The notes under the pieces are model-generated. The model worked only from the letters and a program-made list of their open reading frames with translations, ran no database searches and was not told where the DNA came from. DNA of 63,003 nt from Alphaproteobacteria bacterium (GTDB lineage Bacteria > Pseudomonadota > Alphaproteobacteria > UBA8366 > GCA-2717185): the NCBI GenBank assembly GCA_040905865.1, contig JBBDQU010000002.1, forward strand, positions 1-63,003. The letters are read 5' to 3'. The position numbers and the translations under genes were made by a program. Positions 18,450-28,109 of the stretch are shown piece by piece (the stretch's first letter is position 1; each line of letters opens with the position of its first letter).

Positions 18450-20279
18450 TTATTTCAGGCGCAATTTCACATAGGAACCGGGCGCGTCCTCGATGATTTT
18501 CAGATCGCCGTCGCCGGGTTCCCGCGCCGGGACCTTGCCGCCGCCATGCCGGGCGATCCATTTGGCCCATTCGGGCCACCAGGACCCCGGATGCTCCTCC
18601 GCCCCTTCGAGCCACGCCTCGGGGCTCTTCGGCTTCCGGTTGTTGGTCCAGTGCGAATACTTGCCGCTGTCCGCCGGGTTGACGACGCCGGCGATATGGC
18701 CGGAGGCCGCGAGACAGAATTTCACCGGCCCCTTGTATGCATGCACCCCGGCATAGGTGGATTTCCACGGCGCGATATGGTCTTCCCTGGTCGACAGGAT
18801 GAATTTCGGGATATTCACCGTCGACAGGTCGATGGGCACGCCGTCCAGTTCGATACCGCCGGGCTGGACCAGCTTGTTCTCCACATACATCTTGCGCAGA
18901 TAGAAACTGTGCATCGCGGCCGGCATGCGGGTCGAATCGGAATTCCAGTACAGCAGGTCGAAGGGGAAGGGGTCCTTGCCCAGCAGGTAATTGTTGATGA
19001 CGAAGGACCAGATCAGGTCGTTGGCGCGCATCATGTTGAAGGTTGTCGCCATCTCGCTGCCCTCAAGATAGCCGCGCGCCTTCATACGGGTTTCCAGCGC
19101 CTTCAACTGCTCCTCATCGATGAAAATACCCAGCTCGCCCGGTTCCGCGAAATCGATCATGGCGGTAAAAAATGTCGCGGCGGTAAAACGCTTGTCATTT
19201 TTGGCCGTCATGTAGGCAAGGGTCGCCGCCAGCAGCGTCCCGCCGAGGCAATATCCGATGACGTTGACTTCTTTCTCGCCGGTGGCCCGTTCGATCGCGT
19301 CCAGCGCCGCCAGCGGCCCGTCCTTCATGTAATCGGCAAAGGATTTGTCGGCGAGGCCGGCATCCGGATTGACCCAGGAAATGACGAAGACCGTCAGGCC
19401 CTGTTCCACGGCCCAGCGAATGAAGGAATTTTTCTCGCGCAGATCGAGGATGTAATACTTGTTGATCCACGGCGGCATGATCAGCAGCGGGCGGCGGTAG
19501 ACCTGGTCGGTTTGCGGCGCATACTGGATCAGCTGCATCAGGTCGTTCTGGTAGACAACCTTACCCGGCGTCATCGCGATGTTCCGGCCCACTTCGAAGG
19601 CTTCGTCATCGACCATCCGGATTCGGAGGTTGCCGTCGCCCCGTTCCATATCCTTGCGCAGGTTCTCCAGACCCCTGACCAGGTTTTCGCCGTTCGAATC
19701 GACCGTGGCGCGCAGCACTTCGGGGTTGGTCAGAACAAAATTCGTTGGCGCGATCGCGTTGGTGAACTGCCGCGTATAAAAATCGACCTTCCTCGCTTCC
19801 TTGTCGTCCAGTCCCTCCACCTGATGCGCCGTATCCACCAGCCACTTCGCCGTCAGCAGATAGGACTGCTTGATGAACTCGAAAATGCCGCTGTTATTCC
19901 AGGCCGGGTCAGCGAATCGGCGGTCGTCCGGGGCGGGTTTTATTACCGGTTCCGGCGTTTCCCCCAGCATGCGCCGCGACGTATAGCGCCATAAATCGCC
20001 ATAGGATCGCAAAAGCGACGCCTGCGCCTCGACCATCTGCGCCGGGTTGGCCAGCATACTGGTCGCCATGCTCTTGAAGGCGTCACCGATATTCAGGGGA
20101 TCCGCGTGACCCAGCGGCGATTCGATGTCGCTTTCGTCCCTTAGCTGCTGCTTTTCGATATACATCTGCGCAATCTGCCGGATATGGTCGGCGACTTTCG
20201 CCAGATTTTGCGCCAGCTGGGCCACATCGGCTTCCGTATGGCTGGTCTCGTTTGCCTTGCTGTCCAATTGATTGCTCAC
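18450..20279 (-). CDS. phaC: Class I poly(3-hydroxyalkanoate) synthase
   Basis: 609-residue enzyme polymerising 3-hydroxyacyl-CoA into PHA granules. The lipase-like box GYCLGG has nucleophile Cys344. Catalytic Asp lies near 500 (TREDHIAPW) and His near 528 (ASGHIAGVVNP). The spacings match Cys319/Asp480/His508 of the Cupriavidus enzyme. The single-chain length and 'PPWINKYYILDL' segment place it in class I. The start is GTG at 20279. No phaA, phaB or phasin gene lies beside it. The OmpA gene is transcribed divergently from a short shared region. Confidence 0.95.
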   Translation of the reverse strand: MSNQLDSKANETSHTEADVAQLAQNLAKVADHIRQIAQMYIEKQQLRDESDIESPLGHADPLNIGDAFKSMATSMLANPAQMVEAQASLLRSYGDLWRYTSRRMLGETPEPVIKPAPDDRRFADPAWNNSGIFEFIKQSYLLTAKWLVDTAHQVEGLDDKEARKVDFYTRQFTNAIAPTNFVLTNPEVLRATVDSNGENLVRGLENLRKDMERGDGNLRIRMVDDEAFEVGRNIAMTPGKVVYQNDLMQLIQYAPQTDQVYRRPLLIMPPWINKYYILDLREKNSFIRWAVEQGLTVFVISWVNPDAGLADKSFADYMKDGPLAALDAIERATGEKEVNVIGYCLGGTLLAATLAYMTAKNDKRFTAATFFTAMIDFAEPGELGIFIDEEQLKALETRMKARGYLEGSEMATTFNMMRANDLIWSFVINNYLLGKDPFPFDLLYWNSDSTRMPAAMHSFYLRKMYVENKLVQPGGIELDGVPIDLSTVNIPKFILSTREDHIAPWKSTYAGVHAYKGPVKFCLAASGHIAGVVNPADSGKYSHWTNNRKPKSPEAWLEGAEEHPGSWWPEWAKWIARHGGGKVPAREPGDGDLKIIEDAPGSYVKLRLK

Positions 20280-20360
20280 AACATGTTCCCTATTCTTGCC
20301 ACACTCTCAAACGATCCTTGCGACAGTTGTCGCAGTAGAGCGGCGAAGCAGGATATAGTT

Positions 20361-21389
20361 ATGTTGCAGTGCAAAATAAATCAAGGCGAAGCTCCCGGTG
20401 ACGCGCGGACAGGAGGCAGAATAGCGGTTTGGGCGCTGCTTGTCGCCATCTCGGTTCTGATGACCGCTTGCGAAAGCGTTCCGGATTACGTCAACCCGAT
20501 GAAGTGGTTTGAGGATGACGCGCCTGAAGCCGCCCCGGAGCAGGGGTCCGCTTCGAAAGAGTTTCCCAATCTCGGATCCGTGCCCGAGCGTCCCGTAGTT
20601 CCGTCGCTCAAATCGCAGCAGGCGGAAATCCGCGAAGGGCTGGTCGCCGATCAGGAGAACGCGCGTTATACCGAAGAGGAAGTCCGCCAGGAAGTGGACC
20701 GCCGCGCGGGCGGGCTGCCGCAGGCGGCGGGACCGCGGGTCTCGTCCGTGCCGCCCGCGCCGCCGCCCGTTGCCAGGCCGAGCGTACCCCGCCCGGAAAT
20801 TCCGGCGGCGCCAGACAATAGAGAGGTACCGGTCACGCGGCCGGGCGTACCGCCGCCGCCATCCGTGCCGGCGCCGCAGTCGGTTGCGCCACCCGAACCG
20901 CGTACCGCCGAATCCGTCGCGCCACTGCCGGTTTCGCCGCCGGCACCGAGCGTTGTTCCGCCGCCGCCATCTGTTGCCCCGCCGGCCAATACCACCCCGC
21001 CTGCGACAGCCGACGCGTCGCCGATATTGTCGGAGCCGCTGAAAGTGGGCACGATATATTTCGCCGAAAACGCCAAACACCTGCAATCGGCGGATGTCGC
21101 GATTCTGGAGCAGATCGCGGCAGCGCAGCGGGCGACGGGAAACCGGCTCAGGGTTGTCGGTCATGCCAGCGGCGGGGCCGGCGCTTCCAATTCGTCCCGT
21201 CGTTCGCGGGTGAATTACGAGGTATCGCTCAGCCGGGCGAACGCGGTTGTCTCCGCGCTGGTCAGCCTCGGCGTGTCGCCGGGTCAGATAACCGTGGAGG
21301 CATTGGGCGACACCGCGCCCCTCTATGCCGAATATACTGCGGCGGGCGAAGCGGCGAACCGGCGTGCGGAAATCTGGATGATGAACTGA
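20361..21389 (+). CDS. OmpA-family lipoprotein with proline-rich linker
   Basis: 342 residues. ATG at 20361 gives a lipoprotein signal ending in VLMTAC (Cys near 35). A long Pro/Ala/Val/Ser linker (about 100-230) precedes a C-terminal OmpA-like peptidoglycan-binding domain, which starts at VGTIYFAENAKHLQ. That domain contains LRVVGHASGG, NYEVSLSRANAVVSALVSLGVSPGQITVEALGD and a terminal NRRAEIWM, the usual RR motif. It should tether the outer membrane to the cell wall. Start choice is supported by AGGA upstream; a longer frame would overlap phaC. Confidence 0.85.
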   Translation: MLQCKINQGEAPGDARTGGRIAVWALLVAISVLMTACESVPDYVNPMKWFEDDAPEAAPEQGSASKEFPNLGSVPERPVVPSLKSQQAEIREGLVADQENARYTEEEVRQEVDRRAGGLPQAAGPRVSSVPPAPPPVARPSVPRPEIPAAPDNREVPVTRPGVPPPPSVPAPQSVAPPEPRTAESVAPLPVSPPAPSVVPPPPSVAPPANTTPPATADASPILSEPLKVGTIYFAENAKHLQSADVAILEQIAAAQRATGNRLRVVGHASGGAGASNSSRRSRVNYEVSLSRANAVVSALVSLGVSPGQITVEALGDTAPLYAEYTAAGEAANRRAEIWMMN

Positions 21390-21411
21390 CCGGTACCGTG
21401 TCGCGCCGCCC

Positions 21412-22266
21412 TTACTTCGCGGCAGCCGGGTGGAGGCTTACCCGCACGCTTGCGTAGCCCGTCTGGCCGCCGCAAGGCGCGCGGCTCGCCCGGTCGGCGC
21501 ATAGCAGGGCGATTTTCGGTGGCGCATCCCCGTCGGCGATAGTCGCCGCGATATCAATGGCATCCGGACGGGAAAACGGTCCCGCGATGACCTGAAACAT
21601 AAGCGCGCCATCGTCCAGAACCATACGGACGACGGTCCGCAGGCCCGCATGCCGGGTCCGAACCGTCTCAGCCTCCTGAAACTGCCGGAACAGACCGATG
21701 ATGAGGTAATGTTGCGCGCTGGCCGTTCGATCGCCGATTGCGCCTTCATCGGATTTACCGGCTGGCGGGAGACTATTGATCGTTTCGGCCATTGCGACCA
21801 GGACCCTGTCGACCGGCTCCAGGGCGCTGGATGATTCGTCGTTCCGGGCGCCGGACGCTTGTTCGTCGTTTCCTGCGGGGAGCAGGATTGCTACGGGTTC
21901 GGAAGCCACGGGGCCCGACGCCGGCTGGAGGTCGCCGTCAAGCCTTTCAGCCAGTGAAACCATGCTGTCGCGAAGATGCTTCGTGGCGCTGTCCTGCGCG
22001 GCCGTGTCTTCCGTCGCCGGTTCGCCCTGCGCCACGGCGATCCCGTTATTTTCATCGACATAGGCCTCGCACATGCCCAGACCCAAAACGATACGGTGTA
22101 CGGCGCAGTCCTGCGATACCATGGCGGATACCGCATGGTCGGACATGCTTTTCCCCGTCGTCATATAGCTGAGCCCGGATGCCGCAAAGGATGCAATCTG
22201 AAGCGAGACGGGAAGCGCGCAGCCCGAAAGACCAATGCCGCTGAGGACAACGAATAAATACCGCAT
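21412..22266 (-). CDS. Lipoprotein with SPOR-like C-terminus
   Basis: 284 residues. The signal sequence ends in LSGC (Cys16), so it should be lipid-anchored. A conserved-looking segment (SYMTTGKSMSDHAVSAMVSQDCAVHRIV) follows, then a low-complexity acidic middle. The C-terminal region (QHYLIIGLFRQFQEAETVRTRHAGL...FQVIAGPFSRPDAIDI) has the alternating pattern of SPOR domains. It is convergent with the OmpA lipoprotein gene. I recognise the general type but no named family. Confidence 0.65.
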   Translation of the reverse strand: MRYLFVVLSGIGLSGCALPVSLQIASFAASGLSYMTTGKSMSDHAVSAMVSQDCAVHRIVLGLGMCEAYVDENNGIAVAQGEPATEDTAAQDSATKHLRDSMVSLAERLDGDLQPASGPVASEPVAILLPAGNDEQASGARNDESSSALEPVDRVLVAMAETINSLPPAGKSDEGAIGDRTASAQHYLIIGLFRQFQEAETVRTRHAGLRTVVRMVLDDGALMFQVIAGPFSRPDAIDIAATIADGDAPPKIALLCADRASRAPCGGQTGYASVRVSLHPAAAK

Positions 22267-22418
22267 GATGACCTTTGATCATTGTAGGTTTGTTATTAAT
22301 AGAAATCTGACAACAGGAAAGTAATAATTGCAACAACTATAGTATTGAAATTATTTAAAGATTCTTAAAAAAGTAACAGAAATTATATTGAAATATATTT
22401 AATTGTTATTGTTTATAT
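22267..22418. promoter_or_regulatory. Very AT-rich intergenic spacer
   Basis: About 150 bases of strongly AT-rich sequence in an otherwise GC-rich region, between the stop of the TPR glycosyltransferase gene and the start of the SPOR-like lipoprotein gene, both on the minus strand. It probably carries the lipoprotein promoter: on the minus strand TTGCAA is followed about 17 bases later by TCAGAT. AAAGG precedes the ATG. No hairpin or gene is evident. Confidence 0.4.
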
Positions 22419-24329
22419 TTATTGAAATTTATCGCCAATTGTCGGGTGGTTGCCGTTTCGGGTCACAATGACCCTGGTATCGCGGACGCTGAAATCCGTG
22501 CGATCGGCGCCGCTCAGGTGCTTCTGCCACATATGCGCGTATGCGGTCTCGAGCTCGCGGATGTGCAGGCCGTAATTCATCATGTTCCGGGCGAACCGTT
22601 CGCGTAGCGCATTGCGCAGCGACACCAGGCGATCCCGGTCGACGGCAAGGCTGGCGGCGGTCGCGACATAGCCGTCGACCGACCGGGCCGCGAGGTCGCC
22701 CATACCGAGCCTGGTGATGTACCGCAACCCCTGCCGGCCCATGAAGCTGTCCGATACCAGAGTAACCAGCGGGACGCCCATCAGCATGGTGTCGCAGGTC
22801 GTCGTTCCTCCGTTGCAGGGAAAAGGGTCGAGGGCGATATCGGCTTCGCCGATTCCCGACAGGTGATCGTTTCGCGTTGCGCGCATGCCCTGAAACGCCA
22901 GCCGCGCTGGATTGATGTCATGCGCGACAAACTGCCGACGGAACAGGTCAACGGTATCGGCATCGCCGAAATAGGACGCACTGCGCAGGATTAGCCGCGC
23001 ATCCGGGACGGCCTGCAATATGGCGGACCATGCCCGGATCACCGCCGGCCCGATTTTCGTATGGTTGTTGAAACTGCCGAATGTAATGTAGCCATTTTTT
23101 TGAAACGGCGGCGGTGACAGCGCCGGGGCGTCGCCAGGGGGCAGGTAGCCGGGATGGTCCGTCAGGCGGACAAGGGACTCGGTATACAGATGTTCGACGC
23201 CGCCGGCAGGGTCGGCGAGCGGCTCGGTCAGAATGTAATCAACGGAATCCAGGCCCGTCGAGGCGACACGGTTGAAATAGCCGACCTGTATCGGGGCGGG
23301 GCGATGGGCCAGTACCCGATGATCCTTGCCGTTGTAGAAAGAGACCAGGACGAGGATATCGATCCCGTCCCGCCGAATTCGTTCGGCGGTCTGTTTCACG
23401 CTGTCGCCGGCAATATCCCGCCATGCATCGGCATGGCTTCCCAACCGCGCGGTGGTTTCGTCCTTGACCGGATTGCCGTGATACCCGGTGATGTGAAAGC
23501 GGCGGCGGTCGTGCCGGGCCAGAACCGGTTCGAGAAACCAGGATGTGACCCCGTAACACAGGTCGTAGGAGAGGTATCCAATCCGGATCCGTCCGTCCGG
23601 GCGCGGTGCGGCGGGGACAGGCGCCGGGCGGTTTCCCGCCTCGTGTTCCAGGTGCCGGCCGAGGTCGCGCCGAATGGCGAACAGGGCGGCGGCATCGGTA
23701 TGCGGATCGAATGCGGAATAGAAGCACAGCGCCGACATCGCGTTGACGTTGTACGGCAGGATCGCATGCGACTGCCGAAAGAAGCATAACGCCGACTGCA
23801 GTTCGCCGCGCGCGATATGGATATCGCCCAGATCGTTCAGGGCATCGTACCGGCTGGCGTCGAGGGCAAGGGCGCGCTCCAGATAGGGAATTGCGGCACC
23901 GTGGTCGCCGGTTCGTTTCAGGCAGGCGCCGCAGGCATACTGCGCGTCGGCGGTATCGGGCAGGCGTTCGGCGGCCCGGCGCGCAGGCGATACCGCTTCG
24001 GCGAATTTTTCCTGCGCCATCAGGCAGCGGGCGTGGAAAAGCTGTAATCCGCCGTCATCCGGCAAGTGCCGGATGACCCGCTTAACCGATTTTGTGGCGT
24101 CCTCCAGGCGGCGCAGGGACAGCAGCGCGGTGGCGCGCATCAGTTCCGCTTCGACGTTTTCCGGATCGATTTCCAGCACGGCGTCTGCGGCGGCCAGGGA
24201 CCCGCTCCAGTCGCCGAGCGCCTTGCGGATTCTCGCCTGCCGCATCATGGCGGCGGCCTCGCGTCGCTCGAGGGAACCGTCTTCGTGCATGCCCTCACTT
24301 TCCGCAAATGGCGACCATATTCCGGCCAC
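22419..24329 (-). CDS. TPR plus OGT-like (GT41) glycosyltransferase
   Basis: 636 residues. The N-terminal third (about 20-215) has tetratricopeptide repeats, for example GDWSGSLAAADAVLEIDPENVEAELMRA and YLERALALDASRYDALNDLGDIHIARG. The C-terminal two thirds match the O-GlcNAc transferase/SPINDLY catalytic region: RIGYLSYDL, HRVLAHRPAPIQVGYFNRVASTGLDSVDYILTE, YITFGSFNNHTKIGPAVIRAWSAIL, and DIALDPFPCNGGTTTCDTMLMGVPLVTLV. Bacterial relatives glycosylate proteins, sometimes flagellin or adhesins; the target here is unknown. The start is GTG at 24329, with ATG at 24290 as an alternative just before the first repeat. Confidence 0.85.
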   Translation of the reverse strand: MAGIWSPFAESEGMHEDGSLERREAAAMMRQARIRKALGDWSGSLAAADAVLEIDPENVEAELMRATALLSLRRLEDATKSVKRVIRHLPDDGGLQLFHARCLMAQEKFAEAVSPARRAAERLPDTADAQYACGACLKRTGDHGAAIPYLERALALDASRYDALNDLGDIHIARGELQSALCFFRQSHAILPYNVNAMSALCFYSAFDPHTDAAALFAIRRDLGRHLEHEAGNRPAPVPAAPRPDGRIRIGYLSYDLCYGVTSWFLEPVLARHDRRRFHITGYHGNPVKDETTARLGSHADAWRDIAGDSVKQTAERIRRDGIDILVLVSFYNGKDHRVLAHRPAPIQVGYFNRVASTGLDSVDYILTEPLADPAGGVEHLYTESLVRLTDHPGYLPPGDAPALSPPPFQKNGYITFGSFNNHTKIGPAVIRAWSAILQAVPDARLILRSASYFGDADTVDLFRRQFVAHDINPARLAFQGMRATRNDHLSGIGEADIALDPFPCNGGTTTCDTMLMGVPLVTLVSDSFMGRQGLRYITRLGMGDLAARSVDGYVATAASLAVDRDRLVSLRNALRERFARNMMNYGLHIRELETAYAHMWQKHLSGADRTDFSVRDTRVIVTRNGNHPTIGDKFQ

Positions 24330-24505
24330 AGATTACCGCGTATGTATAGCCGCTTCGCGCCGGTTCTGTCCTGTTTGCGGCAAGGGCGCCAACTTGCTGT
24401 CGACACTTGGCCTGACTGGCGTTACATAAGCGGCGGGAATTCCCTCGGAATCGGCCTTTCAACAGTGTGAGGAAGCGTTGGCTGAGAAAGCCACGCTAGT
24501 GATTG

Positions 24506-25732
24506 ATGGAAGAAGAATTTTACAAGATCAAGCGCCTGCCACCTTATGTGTTCGCGGAAGTGAATGCCATGAAGGCCGCGGCCCGCGCCGCCGGCGAGGA
24601 CATCATTGATCTTGGCATGGGCAATCCCGATATGCCGCCCGCGCCGCATATCGTTGAAAAGCTTGTGGAAACCGTGCGCAATCCGCGCACCCATCGCTAT
24701 TCCAACTCGCGCGGCATTCCCGGGCTGCGCAAGGCGCTGGCCGCCTATTACGACCGCCGTTTCGGCGTCGATCTCGACTTCGAAAAGGAAGCCATTGTCA
24801 CCCTGGGGTCGAAGGAAGGCCTCGCCAATCTTGCGCAGGCGATCACCAGCCCGGGCGATACGCTTCTGGTGCCGAATCCCTCCTACCCGATCCATCAGTT
24901 CGGGTTCGTGATCGCCGGCGGCTCGGTCAGGCATGTGCCGGTGGAGCCGGGACCGGAATTTATCGCGGCGCTGGAGCGGGCGGTCATTCATTCGGTGCCG
25001 AAGCCGATCGCCCTGGTGCTGAATTACCCGTCCAATCCGACGGCCTTTACCGCCGACCTCGATTTCTACGGCGAAGTGCTGGACTTCTGCCGCCGTCACC
25101 AGATCTATATCCTCTCGGATCTGGCCTATGCCGAAATCTATTTCGACGCCGATAATCCGCCGCCGTCGATTCTTCAGATTCCGGGGGCCAAGGATATCGC
25201 CATCGAGTTCACCTCCTGCAGCAAGACCTATTCGATGCCTGGCTGGCGGGTCGGCTTCGCCGCCGGTAATCCGCGCCTGATCGCGGCCCTGGCGCGGGTT
25301 AAAAGCTATCTCGACTACGGCGCGTTCACGCCGATCCAGGTCGCGGCGACGACGGCCCTGAACGGCCCGCAGGAATGCGTCGAAGAAGTTCGTCAGATTT
25401 ACAAGGAGCGCCGCGAGGTGCTGATCGACGGGCTGTCGCGGGCCGGGTGGAATGTACCGAGCCCGCCGGCAACCATGTTCGCCTGGGCGCCCCTGCCGGC
25501 GGAGTTCGCGGCAATGGGCAGTGTCGAATTTTCCAAGCGCCTGCTCGAAGAGGCCGGCGTCGCCGTATCGCCCGGCCTCGGGTTTGGCGAACACGGTGAA
25601 GGCTATGTCCGCATCGCGCTGTGCGAAAATACCCATCGTATCCGGCAGGCGACGCGCAATATCCGGCGCTTCCTGTCCAGCGGCGACGCGGAACCGCATG
25701 AGACCCCGTTGAAAAGGAGCGCGTTGTCGTGA
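24506..25732 (+). CDS. Class I/II aminotransferase (LL-diaminopimelate/alanine aminotransferase type)
   Basis: 408-residue PLP enzyme. The PLP lysine is in TSCSKTYSMPGWRVGFAAG; other fold-type I markers are GMGNPDMPPAPHI, NYPSNPTAF and DLAYAEIYF. Close relatives in this order of bacteria are annotated as LL-diaminopimelate aminotransferase or as alanine/aspartate-type transaminase; the substrate remains open. I chose ATG at 24506 (a TTG immediately precedes it). The stop overlaps the hom start in GTGA, so the two are translationally coupled. This places it near the aspartate-family amino acid pathway. Confidence 0.85.
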   Translation: MEEEFYKIKRLPPYVFAEVNAMKAAARAAGEDIIDLGMGNPDMPPAPHIVEKLVETVRNPRTHRYSNSRGIPGLRKALAAYYDRRFGVDLDFEKEAIVTLGSKEGLANLAQAITSPGDTLLVPNPSYPIHQFGFVIAGGSVRHVPVEPGPEFIAALERAVIHSVPKPIALVLNYPSNPTAFTADLDFYGEVLDFCRRHQIYILSDLAYAEIYFDADNPPPSILQIPGAKDIAIEFTSCSKTYSMPGWRVGFAAGNPRLIAALARVKSYLDYGAFTPIQVAATTALNGPQECVEEVRQIYKERREVLIDGLSRAGWNVPSPPATMFAWAPLPAEFAAMGSVEFSKRLLEEAGVAVSPGLGFGEHGEGYVRIALCENTHRIRQATRNIRRFLSSGDAEPHETPLKRSALS

Positions 25733-27021
25733 GTTCCCCTGTACGTGTTGCCGTTGCCGGTCTGGGAAATGTCGGCGCGGAAACCGTCCGCCTGCTCGCC
25801 GGCCAGAAGGATCTGCTGGCCCTGCGCTGCGGCCGGCCGATTGTGGTTACGGCGGTATCGGCGCGCGATTCGTCGCGCGACCGGGGCATTTCGCTGGACG
25901 GAATCGCCTGGTTTGACGACCCGGTCGCCATGGCGCGCGATGCGGAAGCCGATCTAGTCCTGGAACTGATCGGCGGCAGCGAAGGCGTCGCGCATGAGGT
26001 GTGCAAGGCGGCCATCGGCGCCGGGCGCCACGTGGTCACGGCGAACAAGGCGCTGATCGCGGTGCATGGCGCGTCGCTCGGTACGGCGGCGGAAGCGGCT
26101 GGCGTATCGCTGGCATATGAATCCGCGGTGGCGGGCGGTATCCCCATTATCAAGGCACTGCGCGAGGGTCTGGCGGCGAACCAGGTATTCCGCCTGCATG
26201 GCATCCTGAACGGCACCTGCAACTATATCCTGACCACGATGCGGGAAACCGGCCGGGATTTCGACGACGTCCTGCGGGACGCGCAGGAACTTGGATACGC
26301 CGAAGCCGATCCTAGTTTTGATATCGACGGCGTGGACGCCGCGCATAAACTGGCAATTCTCACCAGCGTCGCATTCGGCTGCGCCATCGATTTCGACGCC
26401 GTCCATATCGAGGGCATTCGCCATATCGGCGCCATCGATATCGCCTTTGCGACGGAACTCGGCTATCGCATCAAGCTGCTGGGAATCGCGGAGCAGACGG
26501 ACGCCGGTATCCAGCAGCGGGTGCATCCGGTCATGGTGCCGGTCGCTGCCCCGATTGCGGCGGTAGAGGGTGTCTTTAACGCGATTGTCAGCGATGGCGA
26601 CTATGTCGGCACGACCATGTTCCAGGGCCGGGGCGCCGGCGGCGGTCCCACGGCATCGGCGGTTGTCGCCGATATCGTCGATATCGCGCGTGGTCAGACG
26701 GTTCCGATATTCGGCGTGCCGGTTGCGGCGCAGCAGCCGATGCGGGTTCAGCCGCTGGAGAACCGCATCGGACTCTATTTCGTCCGTTTCATGGTGCACG
26801 ACAAGCCGGGCGTTTTTGCGGAAATTGCCGCGGCCCTGCGCGACGCCGAAATTTCCATCGAATCCGCGATCCAGCGGGGCCGCGCCGCGGGCGGCGTCGT
26901 GCCACTGGTTGTGACGACGCATGAAGCCCGTGAAGCCGCCATGCAGCAGGCGCTGGGCCGGATCGCGGCGCTGGACAGCGTCACGGAGCCGCCGCGGATG
27001 ATCCGGATAGAGACTTTTTGA
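25729..27021 (+). CDS. hom: Homoserine dehydrogenase
   Basis: 430-residue enzyme reducing aspartate semialdehyde to homoserine for threonine and methionine synthesis. The N-terminal NAD(P) motif is VAVAGLGNVGAETVRLL. The middle has VVTANKALIAVHG, YESAVAGGIPIIKALREGL and GILNGTCNYIL, the family signature. The catalytic DPSFDIDGVDAAHKLAIL segment lies at about 200. The C-terminal ACT domain (about 345-430, YFVRFMVHDKPGVFAEIAAAL) suggests threonine feedback control. The GTG start overlaps the aminotransferase stop by four bases. Confidence 0.95.
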   Translation: MSSPVRVAVAGLGNVGAETVRLLAGQKDLLALRCGRPIVVTAVSARDSSRDRGISLDGIAWFDDPVAMARDAEADLVLELIGGSEGVAHEVCKAAIGAGRHVVTANKALIAVHGASLGTAAEAAGVSLAYESAVAGGIPIIKALREGLAANQVFRLHGILNGTCNYILTTMRETGRDFDDVLRDAQELGYAEADPSFDIDGVDAAHKLAILTSVAFGCAIDFDAVHIEGIRHIGAIDIAFATELGYRIKLLGIAEQTDAGIQQRVHPVMVPVAAPIAAVEGVFNAIVSDGDYVGTTMFQGRGAGGGPTASAVVADIVDIARGQTVPIFGVPVAAQQPMRVQPLENRIGLYFVRFMVHDKPGVFAEIAAALRDAEISIESAIQRGRAAGGVVPLVVTTHEAREAAMQQALGRIAALDSVTEPPRMIRIETF

Positions 27022-27116
27022 CAAGCTGCAACCCATTTGCAGTAGCGGGATGACTTGTCGTTCGGTGTACACTTCGGGTCGAATTATACGACAGGATCGA
27101 CGGGAGGTTTGCCGAG

Positions 27117-28109
27117 ATGAGCGAAGATTATAGTACCATGGACCGTAACCTGGCGCTGGAAGCCGTCCGGGTGACGGAAGCGGCCGCGCTGGCGGCATCG
27201 CGCTGGATGGGGCGCGGGGATGAAAAGGCGGCGGACCAGGCGGCCGTGGACGCCATGCGCCAGGCGCTGAACAGCCTCACCATCGATGGCACCGTCGTGA
27301 TCGGCGAGGGCGAGCGCGATGAGGCGCCGATGCTGTATATCGGCGAAAAAGTGGGCAAGGGCGGCGGCCCGAAGGTCGATATCGCCCTTGACCCGCTGGA
27401 AGGCACCACGATTACGGCGAAAGGCGGGACGAACGCGCTTGCCGTCATCGCCATGGCCGATTCCGGCAATTTCCTGAATGCGCCGGACGTCTATATGGAC
27501 AAGATTGCCGTCGGTGCGGGTCTGCCGGAAGGGGTGGTCGACCTGGATATGACGCCGGCGGAAAACCTCGCCAGTCTGGCGAAGGCGAAAAAGAAGGAAA
27601 TCAGCGACGTCGTCGTCTGCATCCTCGACCGGCCGCGCCATGCGGAACTGATCAAGGCGGTGCGCGATGCGGGCGCGCGCATCATGCTGATCGGCGACGG
27701 CGACGTTTCCGGCGTCATCGCGACCTCCACCGGCGACAGTGGCGTCGATCTGTACATGGGCAGCGGCGGCGCCCCGGAAGGTGTGCTGGCGGCCGCGGCA
27801 TTGCGCTGTATAGGCGGGCAGATGCAGGGCCGTCTGCTGTTCCGCAACGACGATGAGCGGGGGCGGGCGAAGAAGTGGGGCATTACCGACCTTGACCGTA
27901 AATACGGTCTCCTCGACCTGGCTTCGGGCGACGTCATGTTCGCCGCAACGGGCGTGACCGACGGGACCATGGTGCGCGGCGTCCGTCGGACCGGGACCGG
28001 CGCCTTTACCGAATCCATCATCATGCGGTCGAAAAGCGGCACTGTGCGCAAAATCAGCGCGGATCACGACTTTACCCGCAAAACAGGGTTCAAGTATATG
28101 GACGAATGA
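27117..28109 (+). CDS. glpX: Class II fructose-1,6-bisphosphatase
   Basis: 330-residue metal-dependent phosphatase hydrolysing fructose-1,6-bisphosphate (in some bacteria also sedoheptulose-1,7-bisphosphate). Recognisable features are GRGDEKAADQAAVDAMR, VVIGEGERDEAPMLYIGE, the metal/phosphate motif DPLEGTT near 88, and DRPRHAELI. Length matches E. coli GlpX (336). A strong GGAGG lies about ten bases before the ATG. Its last bases overlap the recJ ATG (ATGA). The aminotransferase-hom-glpX-recJ order is familiar in Rhodospirillales. Confidence 0.95.
   Translation: MSEDYSTMDRNLALEAVRVTEAAALAASRWMGRGDEKAADQAAVDAMRQALNSLTIDGTVVIGEGERDEAPMLYIGEKVGKGGGPKVDIALDPLEGTTITAKGGTNALAVIAMADSGNFLNAPDVYMDKIAVGAGLPEGVVDLDMTPAENLASLAKAKKKEISDVVVCILDRPRHAELIKAVRDAGARIMLIGDGDVSGVIATSTGDSGVDLYMGSGGAPEGVLAAAALRCIGGQMQGRLLFRNDDERGRAKKWGITDLDRKYGLLDLASGDVMFAATGVTDGTMVRGVRRTGTGAFTESIIMRSKSGTVRKISADHDFTRKTGFKYMDE

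Noticed and set aside
18546-19994. 482-codon plus-strand frame over phaC
   Set aside because: Shadow of phaC; PhaC catalytic residues are in place on the minus strand.
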